Assembly (NCBI GenBank): GCA_963693105.1
Contig: OY843752.1
Span: 806,001 to 870,000 of the forward strand
Reading direction: 5' to 3'
DNA from: Oxydemutator sp963693105
GTDB lineage: Bacteria > Pseudomonadota > Gammaproteobacteria > Poriferisulfidales > Oxydemutatoraceae
DNA length: 64,000 bases
Part shown: positions 50,491 to 59,138 of the stretch, piece after piece
How positions within the stretch are numbered: the stretch's first letter is position 1
Layout of the letters: every line of letters begins with the position of its first letter
Made by a program: the position numbers and the translations under genes
Notes under the pieces: generated by a model
What the model was told of the DNA's origin: nothing
Database searches by the model: none
What the model saw: the letters and a program-made list of their open reading frames with translations, nothing else

Positions 50491-50879
50491 AAAGAATTGT
50501 CATCATCGCCGAGGAGGACACGGGCGTCATCGCCAGGATCAGCCGCGTGCTCGCCGACAACAACATCAACATAGAAACCCTCGACGCCGACAGCCACGGC
50601 GCCCACGGCCTGATTGTACTGACCACCGACCAGTCGGACGAGGCGCTGCGCGTCTTGCGGCGTGAGTCGTTCAAGGCGGTCATTGACGACGCGCTGATCA
50701 TCCAGCTGCGCGACGCGCCGGGCGCTCTTGCGAAAGTGGCCGAACGGCTGAACAACGCCGGCATCCGCATCCGCAGCATTCATATACTGAGCCGCCGCGG
50801 CAATTATTCGACGGTGGCGCTGTCGGTGGACGACCGCGAAAAAGCGCGCGAACTGATAACCGACAACATCGTCGCCTGA
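50487..50879 (+). CDS. Tandem ACT-domain protein
   Basis: This is a 130-residue protein composed of two ACT domains: KRIVIIAEEDTGVIARISRVLADNNINIETL and ALIIQLRDAPGALAKVAERLNNAGIRIRSIHIL. ACT domains bind amino acids and regulate enzymes. The ATGA overlap with the decarboxylase gene suggests it senses the decarboxylase substrate or a related amino acid. prfB starts 12 bases later. Confidence 0.75.
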   Translation: MKRIVIIAEEDTGVIARISRVLADNNINIETLDADSHGAHGLIVLTTDQSDEALRVLRRESFKAVIDDALIIQLRDAPGALAKVAERLNNAGIRIRSIHILSRRGNYSTVALSVDDREKARELITDNIVA

Positions 50880-50891
50880 AGGCGGAAGACC

Positions 50892-51987
50892 ATGGAAATC
50901 AACCCGATCAAACACAGTCTTCGTGACCTGGTCGAGCGCACCCGTGCGCTGAGGGGGTATCTTTGACTACGATGACAAGCGCGCGCGCTACGATGAAATC
51001 ATTCGCCAACTGGAAGACCCCGATGTCTGGCAGGACGCCGCGCGCGCGCAGAAACTGGGCAGGGAACGCGTTGCGCTGGAACGCGTAATCCAGCGCATCG
51101 ACTCGCTCGAAAAACGCCTCGGCGACAGCGGCGAGTTGCTGGCGCTGGCCGAGGAGGAGCAGGACGCCGACACCGCCGCCCTGATTGAGGGCGACCTCGG
51201 CGAACTGGCCGGCGAGGTCGCCGACATGGAGTTCCGGCGCATGTTTTCAGGCGAGAGCGATCTGAATAACGCGTTTCTCGACATCACCGCCGGTTCGGGC
51301 GGCACCGAGGCGCAGGATTGGGCGGAGATGCTGTTGCGGATGTATTTGCGCTGGGCCGAGTCGAAGGCCTTCGCCGCCGAGGTCATCGAGGCGTCCCCCG
51401 GCGAGGTCGCCGGCATCAAGAGCGCGACCGTCAACATAAAGGGCGATTACTCCTACGGCTGGCTGCGCACCGAGACCGGCGTCCACCGCCTGGTCAGAAA
51501 ATCGCCTTTCGATTCCGGCAACCGCCGCCATACTTCTTTCGCGGCGGTGTTTGTCTCGCCGGAGATCGCCGACGAGATCGAGATCGAGATCAATCCCGCC
51601 GAGTTGCGCGTGGACGTTTACCGGGCGAGCGGCGCCGGTGGCCAGCACGTCAACAAGACCGAATCGGCGGTGCGCATCACGCATCTGCCGACCAATATTG
51701 TCGTGCAGTGCCAGAGCGACCGCTCGCAGCACAAGAACCGGGATATGGCGATGAAGCAGTTGAAGGCCAAACTCTACGAACTCGAGATGCGCAAGAAGAA
51801 GGGCGAGCAGCAGTCCATCGAGAAGGGCAAGTCGGACATCGCCTGGGGCAGCCAGATTCGCTCGTACGTCCTCGACCAGTCCCGCATCAAGGACTTGCGC
51901 ACCGGCCACGAGACCGGCAACACGCAGGCGGTGCTCGACGGCGACATCACCCCTTTCATCGAGAAGAGTCTGAAGCAGGGAGTCTGA
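50892..51987 (+). CDS. prfB: Peptide chain release factor 2, with programmed +1 frameshift
   Basis: RF2 terminates translation at UGA and UAA. Translation from ATG 50892 meets an in-frame TGA at 50964-50966; the sequence AGGGGGTATCTTTGAC is the standard prfB slippery site, so the coding sequence is 50892-50963 joined to 50965-51987 (about 364 residues). After the shift it reads through DDKRARYDEIIRQLEDPDVW, the SPF codon-recognition motif in RLVRKSPFDSGNRRHTSF and the catalytic GGQ in SGAGGQHVNKTESAVRI. The shift makes RF2 synthesis depend on RF2 supply. lysS follows at once. Confidence 0.96.
50952..50967 (+). promoter_or_regulatory. prfB programmed frameshift site
   Basis: An internal Shine-Dalgarno-like AGGGGG, a 3-base spacer (TAT), then CTT TGA C: the classic CUU-UGA-C autoregulatory element, intact. 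Confidence 0.95.
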
Positions 51988-51988
51988 C

Positions 51989-53515
51989 TTGGGCAGCGAC
52001 ACCGACAAGTTGTCCGCCGAGCGCCGCCGCAAACTGGAGGAATTGCGCGCCGGCGGCGGCGCCTACCCGAACGATTTCCGCCGCGATTCCGTCGCCGCCG
52101 ATTTGCACCGCGACTGCGGCGCGCTCGACCGGCAGGCGCTGGAGGACGCGCAAACCCGCGTGCGCGTCGCCGGGCGCCTTGTCGGCAAGCGGGTCATGGG
52201 CAAGACCAGTTTCGCAGTGCTGCGCGACATGAGCGGCGACATTCAGTTGATGCTGAGCGCCGCCGTCGCCGGCGAGGAGGATTACCGTCGCTTCAAGACG
52301 CTCGATGTCGGCGACATCATCGGCGCCGGGGGCTTGGTGACCCGCACCAAAACCGGGGAGTTGAGCGTGCGCGTCGAACGTTTGCGTTTGCTGGTCAAGT
52401 CTTTGCATCCGCTGCCGGAGAAATTCCACGGCCTCGCCGACATCGAGACGCGCTACCGCAAACGCTACCTCGACCTCATTGCCAGCGCCGACAGCAGGGC
52501 TGTTTTCGAGAAACGCTCGCGCATCGTCTCCGTTGTTCGCGACGACCTGAACCGGCGTGGTTTTCTTGAAGTCGAGACGCCGATGATGCAGCCGCTGCCC
52601 GGCGGCGCCGCGGCGCGTCCGTTCGTCACGCGGCACCATGCGCTCGACAGGTCCCTGTACCTGCGCGTGGCGCCGGAGTTGTACCTGAAGCGGCTGGTGG
52701 TCGGCGGCATCGAGAAAGTGTACGAGATCAACCGCAACTTCCGCAACGAAGGCATCTCGGCCAGGCACAACCCGGAATTCACGATGCTGGAGTTCTATCA
52801 GGCGTATGCCGACTACCATGACCTGATGCGGCTGACCGGCGAGTTGCTGCGCCGCGTCTGCGACGAGGTTTGTGGCGGTCCGGTGGTCGAGTTCGACGGC
52901 AGGCGTCTTGATTTCTCCGGCCCCTTTGAGGAATTGCGTTTTGACGACGCCCTCTTGCGCCACAACCCGGAGCTGGACGCCGCGGCACTGCAAGACCCGT
53001 CGCGCCTTGCGAAAGCCGTCGCCGCCGTCGCTGCCGCCGCCGATGTTGAAAGTGCCGAAAGCGCCGCTGCCGGCGTCGGCAAATTGAAACTGGAGTTGTT
53101 CGAGAAAACCGTCGAGCCGCATCTGGAGCAGCCGACTTTCATCACCGCCTTTCCGACCGAGGTGTCGCCGCTTGCGCGGCGCAACGACGAGGATCCGGAA
53201 GTGGCCGACCGTTTTGAATTGTTTATCGCGGGTCTTGAAATTGCCAACGGCTTCTCGGAATTGAATGACGCCGAAGATCAGCGGCAGCGCTTCCGGCAGC
53301 AGGCGCGCGAACGCGCGGACGGCGACGACGAAGCGATGTACTACGACGCCGATTACATCGAGGCGCTCGAATACGGTCTGCCGCCGACCGCCGGCGAAGG
53401 CATCGGCATTGACCGTCTGGTGATGCTGCTGACGGGCGCGACGTCCATCCGCGATGTCATTTTGTTTCCGCAGATGAAACACCGCCCGGACCCCGGCCCC
53501 GAATCGCGCGGATAG
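51989..53515 (+). CDS. lysS: Lysyl-tRNA synthetase (class II)
   Basis: This is a 508-residue class II LysRS. It has an N-terminal OB anticodon-binding domain (VAGRLVGKRVMGKTSFAVLRD), motif 1 in FLEVETPMMQPLPGG, motif 2 in NRNFRNEGISARHNPEFTMLEFYQAYADY and motif 3 in GLPPTAGEGIGIDRLVMLLTG. The start is a TTG one base after the prfB stop, with CAGGGAG just upstream; the prfB-lysS order is conserved in gammaproteobacteria. Confidence 0.95.
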   Translation: MGSDTDKLSAERRRKLEELRAGGGAYPNDFRRDSVAADLHRDCGALDRQALEDAQTRVRVAGRLVGKRVMGKTSFAVLRDMSGDIQLMLSAAVAGEEDYRRFKTLDVGDIIGAGGLVTRTKTGELSVRVERLRLLVKSLHPLPEKFHGLADIETRYRKRYLDLIASADSRAVFEKRSRIVSVVRDDLNRRGFLEVETPMMQPLPGGAAARPFVTRHHALDRSLYLRVAPELYLKRLVVGGIEKVYEINRNFRNEGISARHNPEFTMLEFYQAYADYHDLMRLTGELLRRVCDEVCGGPVVEFDGRRLDFSGPFEELRFDDALLRHNPELDAAALQDPSRLAKAVAAVAAAADVESAESAAAGVGKLKLELFEKTVEPHLEQPTFITAFPTEVSPLARRNDEDPEVADRFELFIAGLEIANGFSELNDAEDQRQRFRQQARERADGDDEAMYYDADYIEALEYGLPPTAGEGIGIDRLVMLLTGATSIRDVILFPQMKHRPDPGPESRG

Positions 53516-53549
53516 GGCGCGTGCTACCATAAACGGCGGAATTCCCGAC

Positions 53550-54878
53550 ATGGATTTTATGATGACTGTGATGGCGGTTGCCGCAGGACTGGCGCTGGTC
53601 GGTTGTGTGTTGCTCTTCTGGCGTCTGGCGGAGGAGAAAACGCGCGCGGCCAAAGTCGCCACCAGGGAAACCGTCCTGTCGGGCACCCTTGCCGAGCGCG
53701 AAGCCCGCGTCGGCGAACTGGAGACAAAACTGAAAACGGCGGAGGAGAGCGGGCGCCGGCAGATCGCTACCATCGCCCGGCTGGAGACCGAGGTCCAGAG
53801 CCAGGCCGACCGTTTCCGCGAGCAGGGGGAATTCGAGACGCGCATGAAAGATGCGGTCAAGCTGCTGACGCAAGATGCGTTTCAGCGCCACAGCGACCGT
53901 TTTCGGGAGACCAACCGCGAGGAGATGGGACATCTGCTGAACCCGCTCAAGAAAGACATCCGCGACTTCAAGGACTCGTTTGATACGCTCAAGACCGAGA
54001 CCACCAGGGAGCGCGAAAACCTGTTGACCCAGTTCAGCGCGCTGAACAACGCGGCCCTGAAAATCTCGAAAGACGCGGACGATTTGACGCGCGCGCTGAA
54101 AGGCGAGAAGCAGAAGCAGGGCGCCTGGGGTGAGCAAGTGCTCGAAACCATCCTGCAGAACTCGGGCCTGCGGGAAGGGCAGGAGTATTCCAGGCAGCAA
54201 TCCGTCACCGGCGGCGGCGGCGAGCGCCTGCGCCCCGATGTCGTTGTCAATATACCGGCGTCGCGGGAGCGGGTCATCATTGATTCCAAGGTTTCGCTGA
54301 TAGACTTTATTGAATACGCCAATTCGGACGATGAACAAGCCCGCGAACAGGCGTTGCAGCGCCACTTGCGGGCGGTTCGCCGGCACATCGCCGACCTCGG
54401 CGGCAAACGCTATCCGGACGCCTTTGACTCCGACCTCGACTTTGTCATCATGTTCATGCCAATCGAGGCGTCCTTCGCCGTTGTCATGGAAAAGGATCTT
54501 GAGATTACCGAATATGCGATGAAAAACCGCGTCATCCTCGCTACGCCGACGACGCTGCTGCTGGCGCTGCGCACCATCGCCAACCTGTGGCGCGTGGAGA
54601 TGCGCAATGTCAACGCCGAGGAAATCGCGCGCCGCGGCGGTGAGTTGTACAACAAGGTGGCCTCGTTTCTCGACTCTTTCACGAAGGTCGGTGAGCGCCT
54701 CGGCTCCGCCCGCGACGCCTACGACCAGGCCGCGAACCAGTTGCAAGACGGCAAAGGCAACCTCATCCGCCAGACCGAGATGCTGCGGGAGCTGGGCGTC
54801 AGCCCATCGAAAAAAATCTCTGAGAAATGGCGCGGCGGTGACGCTCCACGCCTGCCGGACGACAACCCGCAATCCTGA
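53550..54878 (+). CDS. rmuC: DNA recombination protein RmuC
   Basis: This is a 442-residue RmuC family protein, thought to limit DNA inversion and to contain a restriction-endonuclease-like fold. One N-terminal membrane segment (MTVMAVAAGLALVGCVLLFW) is followed by a long coiled coil (about residues 30-190) and the conserved domain KQGAWGEQVLETILQNSGLREG, RLRPDVVVNIPASRERVIIDSKVSLIDF, and FVIMFMPIEASF. It ends 6 bases from the convergent phosphatase gene. Confidence 0.93.
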   Translation: MDFMMTVMAVAAGLALVGCVLLFWRLAEEKTRAAKVATRETVLSGTLAEREARVGELETKLKTAEESGRRQIATIARLETEVQSQADRFREQGEFETRMKDAVKLLTQDAFQRHSDRFRETNREEMGHLLNPLKKDIRDFKDSFDTLKTETTRERENLLTQFSALNNAALKISKDADDLTRALKGEKQKQGAWGEQVLETILQNSGLREGQEYSRQQSVTGGGGERLRPDVVVNIPASRERVIIDSKVSLIDFIEYANSDDEQAREQALQRHLRAVRRHIADLGGKRYPDAFDSDLDFVIMFMPIEASFAVVMEKDLEITEYAMKNRVILATPTTLLLALRTIANLWRVEMRNVNAEEIARRGGELYNKVASFLDSFTKVGERLGSARDAYDQAANQLQDGKGNLIRQTEMLRELGVSPSKKISEKWRGGDAPRLPDDNPQS

Positions 54879-54884
54879 CCGGCT

Positions 54885-55547
54885 TCAGCCGGCGCGCGCC
54901 TCAAGCCACGGAATCAGTTCGCCGATCTCGCCGAGCACGGCGTCGGCGTTCCATTGCGAGAGGTCTTCATCCTCCGGCTGGTAGCCCCAAGCCGCCGCAA
55001 GCACCGGCATGTTCGCGTTGCGCGCCGCCGTGACATCGCGCGGATCGTCGCCGACATACACGCAATCCAGCGTTTCGAGGCCGAGTTCGCGCGCGGCGAA
55101 CAGCAGCGGCTCCGGCGACGGCTTCTTGTGAGCCGTCGTGTCGCCGTACACCAGACAGTCCGCCGCTTCCAGAATCCCGAGGTGTTTCAGCAGCGGCGCC
55201 GCGAGGTGGCCGTTTTTGTTGGTGACGACTCCCCAGCGCACGCCTTTGCCGCGCAGCCTTTCCAGCGTTTGCAAGACCGCCGGGAACAGGCGCGTGTGGT
55301 CGTGCAGGTGTCCGGCGTAGATGGACAGAAAGCGCGACATCAGCCGCTCGAGTTCCTCCTCGTCGAGAGAATTGCCGAAGCCCGCCTGCACCATCGCGCG
55401 CGCGCCGCGCGATGCCTGGCAACGCAATTCCGCAGCCGGCTTTTCGGGGCGCCGCTCCTCTTTCAGCAGACGGTTCAGCGAGGCGGCGAGGTCGGCGGCG
55501 GTGTCGGCCAGCGTGCCGTCGAGGTCGAACAAAACCGCGCGCGTCAT
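54885..55547 (-). CDS. HAD phosphatase: phosphoglycolate phosphatase or MupP
   Basis: This is a 220-residue HAD-family phosphatase with motif I VLFDLDGTLADT (nucleophile Asp8), motif II VVTNKN, the Lys of AHKKPSPEP and motif IV YVGDDPRDVTAARNA. Gph removes phosphate from 2-phosphoglycolate. In Pseudomonas the gene in this same position after ubiG is mupP, an N-acetylmuramic-acid-6-phosphate phosphatase for wall recycling, so both names are possible. It overlaps ubiG by 4 bases. Confidence 0.85.
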   Translation of the reverse strand: MTRAVLFDLDGTLADTAADLAASLNRLLKEERRPEKPAAELRCQASRGARAMVQAGFGNSLDEEELERLMSRFLSIYAGHLHDHTRLFPAVLQTLERLRGKGVRWGVVTNKNGHLAAPLLKHLGILEAADCLVYGDTTAHKKPSPEPLLFAARELGLETLDCVYVGDDPRDVTAARNANMPVLAAAWGYQPEDEDLSQWNADAVLGEIGELIPWLEARAG

Positions 55548-56245
55548 CCGTCCTTGCGGCAATGGACCAGGTAGTTGACGCTGACATCGGACACCAGCGA
55601 GGGCGCGCCCAGCAGCGGGTTGTAGCGCATGCCGGAGAGGTCGCGGACCGCCAGGCCGGCGCCGCGCGCGAACTCCTCCAGTTCCGACGGCCGGATGAGC
55701 TTGTGGTAATCGTGCGTGCCTTTCGGCAGCAGGCCGAGCACGTATTCGGCGCCGACAATCGCCAGCAGGTAGGACTTCGGGTTGCGGTTGATGGTCGAGA
55801 AAAACACATCGCCGCCCGGTTTTGCGAGTTGCGCGCAGGCGCGCACCAGCGCCGCCGGGTCGGGCACGTGTTCGAGCAGTTCCATGCAGGTCACGGTGTC
55901 GTACTGTTCGGGTTGTTCGTCCGCCAGTTGCCCGGCGTCGGTGCAAAGATAGGTGACGTCGAGCCGCGATTCGCGCAAGTGCAGTTGCGCGACCTCGATC
56001 GCCGTTTTGCCGGGGTCAATGCCGGTCACCGCGGCGCCGCATTCCGCCATCGCCTCGCTCAGCAGGCCGCCGCCGCAACCGACGTCGAGCACGCGGGCGT
56101 CCTTGAGTTGCGCGCGCTCGTCAATGTAGTTCAGCCGCAGCGGATTGATGACGTGCAGCGGTTTGAATTCTCCGTCGGCGTCCCACCAGCGCGAGGCGCT
56201 TGCCTCGAACTTGCCGAGTTCGGCGGGGTCAATGTTTTTTTTCAT
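55544..56245 (-). CDS. ubiG: Ubiquinone biosynthesis O-methyltransferase
   Basis: UbiG performs the two O-methylations of ubiquinone synthesis with AdoMet. The 233-residue product shows ASRWWDADGEFKPLHVINPLRLNYI, motif I VLDVGCGGGLLSEAMA, CMELLEHVPDP and FFSTINRNPKSYLLAIVGAEYVLGLLPKGTHDY, all characteristic. It overlaps mtaD upstream and the phosphatase downstream by 4 bases each, forming a tight operon. Confidence 0.96.
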   Translation of the reverse strand: MKKNIDPAELGKFEASASRWWDADGEFKPLHVINPLRLNYIDERAQLKDARVLDVGCGGGLLSEAMAECGAAVTGIDPGKTAIEVAQLHLRESRLDVTYLCTDAGQLADEQPEQYDTVTCMELLEHVPDPAALVRACAQLAKPGGDVFFSTINRNPKSYLLAIVGAEYVLGLLPKGTHDYHKLIRPSELEEFARGAGLAVRDLSGMRYNPLLGAPSLVSDVSVNYLVHCRKDG

Positions 56246-57600
56246 GGTTGTTGTTGGCGGCCTCGTTCCGCGGCGACGGCGATTTTGCGGCGCCACCCGG
56301 CGCTTTTCTGCAGCAGCGCCTGTTCGTCTATTGTAGTCAGAACCCGGTCGCGCAGCACCCGTTGCCCGGCGATCCAGACATCGCTGACCTCGCTGCGGCT
56401 GGCCGAATAGACCAGGTGGCCGATGGCATCGTACACCGGAACGGCCTCGATACTGGCGCATTTCACCGCCGCGAAGTCGGCGGCTTTGCCTTTCTCGATT
56501 GAGCCGACGACCTGGTCGAGGCCGAGCGCCGCAGCGCCGTTGATGGTCGCCATCTCCAGCGCGGTGGCGGCGCTGAAGATGCCGTCGTCGCCGTCCCCGT
56601 CGCCGCCGCCGCCGACACCGGCCAGCAGCACGGCGGTTCTCATCTCTCCGAGGATGTCGAGGTCGTCGTTGCTGGCCGAGCCGTCGGTGCCGAGCGCCAC
56701 ATTGATATCGTGCTCGAGCAGCGTTCGCACCGGGCAGATGCCGGACGCCAGTTTCATGTTCGATTCGGGGCAGTGCAGGACTTGCGCGTTGCGTTGTGCG
56801 AGCAGGGCGATTTCCTCTTCGGTCAGGTGGGTCATGTGGACGGCGCGCAACGCCGGCGTAATCAGCCCCAGCTGGTCGAGCCGCGCCATCGGGCGCACGC
56901 CGAATTCCTTGATGCTGTCGGCAATCTCGCCGCCGGTTTCGTGCAGGTGGATGTGCACCGGCAGGTTGAGTTCGTCGCTGAATGTGCGGATGCGCATGAA
57001 AGTCTTGTCCGAGACCGTGTAGGGCGCATGGGGCGCGAACATGAAATGAACGCGCCCGTCGTCTTTGTACTGGTCGCGCACTTCAAGCCCCTTGCCGATG
57101 TATTCGTCCGCGTTGGCGGCGTAGCCGGTTTCGAACTCGAGCACCGTCAGGCCGCAGCAGATGCGTATGCGCGCGTGGCAGGCGACATCAATGGTGTCCT
57201 CCGGAAAGTAATACATGTCGTTGAAGCAGGTGATGCCGCCGCGTATCATCTCGGCGATGGCGAGTTCGGTGCCGTCGCGCACGAACTGGGGCGTCAGAAA
57301 ATCGCGCTCCAACGGAAAAATGCACTCCTGCAGCCAGCGCTGCATCGGCAGCCCGCCGCCGATGCCCTTGAACAGGCTCATCGGCGAATGGGTGTGGGCG
57401 TTGATCAGCCCGGGCAGCAGGATGTGGCGATCCAGATGAATCTGCTCATCGGCGCGGAATTTTTCCAGCGCCTGCAGGCGCGGCAGCACGCCGACGATGT
57501 GGCCTTTGTCAACCGCCACGGCGCCGTCGTGCAGCACCTCGCCGCGCGGTTTCACCGGCACGATATACTGCGCGCTGATCAGGGTTTCTATGTTGCGCAT
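56242..57600 (-). CDS. mtaD: 5-methylthioadenosine/S-adenosylhomocysteine deaminase (TRZ/ATZ family)
   Basis: This is an amidohydrolase of 452 residues with metal ligands LPGLINAHTHSPMSLFKGIG (HxH), HAPYTVSD, HIHLHETGGEI and GTDGSASNDDLDILGEMRTA. It deaminates adenosine-type by-products of AdoMet reactions, in keeping with its place before the AdoMet-using ubiG. A Gly/Asp-rich insertion (LAGVGGGGDGDGDDG) is unusual. The start at 57600 (MRNIETLISAQYI) is preferred over 57633. It is divergent from the cyclotransferase gene. Confidence 0.85.
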   Translation of the reverse strand: MRNIETLISAQYIVPVKPRGEVLHDGAVAVDKGHIVGVLPRLQALEKFRADEQIHLDRHILLPGLINAHTHSPMSLFKGIGGGLPMQRWLQECIFPLERDFLTPQFVRDGTELAIAEMIRGGITCFNDMYYFPEDTIDVACHARIRICCGLTVLEFETGYAANADEYIGKGLEVRDQYKDDGRVHFMFAPHAPYTVSDKTFMRIRTFSDELNLPVHIHLHETGGEIADSIKEFGVRPMARLDQLGLITPALRAVHMTHLTEEEIALLAQRNAQVLHCPESNMKLASGICPVRTLLEHDINVALGTDGSASNDDLDILGEMRTAVLLAGVGGGGDGDGDDGIFSAATALEMATINGAAALGLDQVVGSIEKGKAADFAAVKCASIEAVPVYDAIGHLVYSASRSEVSDVWIAGQRVLRDRVLTTIDEQALLQKSAGWRRKIAVAAERGRQQQP

Positions 57601-57658
57601 TTCGCTCTGCACTATACCGCATTGGCAATGCACTCGTCAGGTTGGGTACAATCGCCCG

Positions 57659-58423
57659 ATGAAACGCTGTCTGGTTTTCCTGTGCTGGTCGGTGGCGATG
57701 GCCGGGGCATGCGCTGCGCCGGTTTCGCTCGATTACACCGTCGTCGGCACTTTTCCGCACCGCGTCCGCGCCTTCACGCAGGGGCTGGTCGTGCACGGCG
57801 ACACGCTGATTGAAAGCAGCGGCCGCTACCGGCAATCGTCAGTTGCGATTCTCGGCCTTGAAAAAGGCGAGGTGCGGCGGGAGCGCGCGCTGGCCGACAA
57901 CCTGTTCGCCGAAGGGCTGGCGCTTTTCGGCGACCGTCTCTACCAGCTGACCTGGCGCGCGGGCCGGGTGCTGATCTACGACGCCGCGACACTCGAACCC
58001 GCCGGCACGTTGTCTTACGACGGCGAGGGCTGGGGTCTGACGCACGACGGGCGCCACCTGATTATGAGCAACGGCTCGGCTGATTTGATCTTTCGCAAGC
58101 CCGATGATTTCAGCGAGGTGCGGCGCGTGACGGTGACCGACGACGGCCGCCCGGTCAAGCGCCTGAATGAACTGGAATGGATCGAGGGGCGCGTTTACGC
58201 CAATGTGTACCTGTCGAACCGGGTCGTTGTCATCCACCCGCAAGACGGCGTCGTGCAGGCCGAACTGGACCTCGCGCCGCTGCTTGAGAGAGCGCGCGAG
58301 CGGGTGCAGGCGGGTGTCGTCAACGGCATCGCCTGGGACAACAAGGCCCGCCGCCTGTTCGTCACCGGCAAAAACTGGCCGGCGGTTTATGAGATTGAGG
58401 TTGAGGTCGAGGTTGAGAATTAG
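57659..58423 (+). CDS. Glutaminyl-peptide cyclotransferase (bacterial/plant type)
   Basis: This is a secreted 254-residue beta-propeller enzyme that turns N-terminal glutamine into pyroglutamate. A signal peptide (MKRCLVFLCWSVAMAGACA) is followed by FPHRVRAFTQGLVVHGDTLIESSGRYRQS, GEGWGLTHDGRHLIMSNGSADL, LNELEWIEGRVYANVY and GVVNGIAWDNKARRLFVTGKNWPAVYEI, the family's propeller motifs. It ends in an acidic EVEVEVEN repeat. Confidence 0.88.
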   Translation: MKRCLVFLCWSVAMAGACAAPVSLDYTVVGTFPHRVRAFTQGLVVHGDTLIESSGRYRQSSVAILGLEKGEVRRERALADNLFAEGLALFGDRLYQLTWRAGRVLIYDAATLEPAGTLSYDGEGWGLTHDGRHLIMSNGSADLIFRKPDDFSEVRRVTVTDDGRPVKRLNELEWIEGRVYANVYLSNRVVVIHPQDGVVQAELDLAPLLERARERVQAGVVNGIAWDNKARRLFVTGKNWPAVYEIEVEVEVEN

Positions 58424-58482
58424 AGGCCGCGCCGTTTCTGTGGGAGGTGCTGCCTTTGTTTTATCCGGTGTGGGTGGTTATC

Positions 58483-58752
58483 TCAAGCGCTGAACATGGC
58501 TATCGTGGCGACAGAAAAAACTCCGGCAAGAACGAGAATGGCCCCTATTATCATCCATGCTACCCTGGTTTGATTCTTCGCCTTTTCAAGTTCCATTCTG
58601 GCGAACTCGATCTTCATCTCTGTGAACCCGTTATTCATTTTTCTGTTCATATCGATAAACCTGCGGTCTATCTGGTGAAACCCGAATCCCATCGCCTGTT
58701 GGCAGTCTGCCAGACTTTTCTGTATATCTTCGTTGTTCATTTCAATCTCCAT
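58483..58752 (-). CDS. Small coiled-coil protein with C-terminal membrane anchor
   Basis: This is an 89-residue protein: a helical/charged N-terminal part (NEDIQKSLADCQQAMGFGFHQIDRRFIDM, KMNNGFTEMKIEFARMELEKA), then one hydrophobic helix (VAWMIIGAILVLAGVFSVATIAM). Such architecture is seen in many small tail-anchored proteins of unknown role. AT-richer than neighbours. The start may be the second ATG (MNNEDIQ). The 58753-58940 stretch upstream is AT-rich and shows no gene. Confidence 0.5.
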   Translation of the reverse strand: MEIEMNNEDIQKSLADCQQAMGFGFHQIDRRFIDMNRKMNNGFTEMKIEFARMELEKAKNQTRVAWMIIGAILVLAGVFSVATIAMFSA

Positions 58753-58944
58753 TCAGACAGGTTTATCGGAAAACCAGTTATAAACCTTTTGTATGGGAAA
58801 AGTGCAACAATCCGACGAACGGTAATCGTGATTAATTTGAGTTGTCGTAGCCCCGGTGATTTCAACAACGTCTGCCGCCGGTTCATCGTCGGCAGAAACT
58901 GGTCAGCAGTTCATGGAGTCGATGTGCCCCTTGGATAACGCATT

Positions 58945-59099
58945 CCCGCCCGCTGAAAAGCGGCATTTTTACCGCCATTTCCGCCCCGTTTCGTGGTAGA
59001 ATATTGGCTTCTCCAGCAAAGCAGTTTTTGCCGTATTTCTGTTGAATTTTTTGCTTCAAAGTTTCTGCCCGAACGGCCTGTTGAATGACTGATTTTGCC
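58945..59099 (+). repeat. Direct repeat copy A: duplicate of gyrA terminator/promoter/start region
   Basis: These 155 bases match 60854-61008 base for base except three substitutions (around 59011-59015). The unit holds a hairpin with T-run (CCGCTGAAAAGCGG then CATTTTT), a -10-like TAGAAT, the gyrA leader, and the first five gyrA codons (ATG at 59085). Left of it a further CATT matches with one base inserted. The two copies bracket the restriction-modification genes. Confidence 0.95.
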
Positions 59100-59135
59100 G
59101 GAGTATCGTTGCTTTTATATCGTGGACTTTCTTGA
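59085..59135 (+). CDS. Truncated gyrA start frame acting as possible leader peptide
   Basis: This is the duplicated gyrA ATG: five gyrA codons (MTDFA) continue into insert sequence for eleven more (GVSLLLYRGLS) and stop at 59133-59135, three bases before the methylase ATG at 59139. Translation from the gyrA initiation signals could re-initiate at the methylase gene. A function is not proven; it may simply be a scar of insertion. Confidence 0.5.
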   Translation: MTDFAGVSLLLYRGLS

Positions 59136-59138
59136 CCA

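Noticed and set aside
50964..50966. In-frame TGA in prfB as a disabling mutation
   Set aside because: It is the normal programmed frameshift stop, with intact slippery sequence and upstream Shine-Dalgarno-like element.
51956..53860. 634-codon minus-strand frame
   Set aside because: It spans lysS and part of rmuC antisense; both sense genes are certain.
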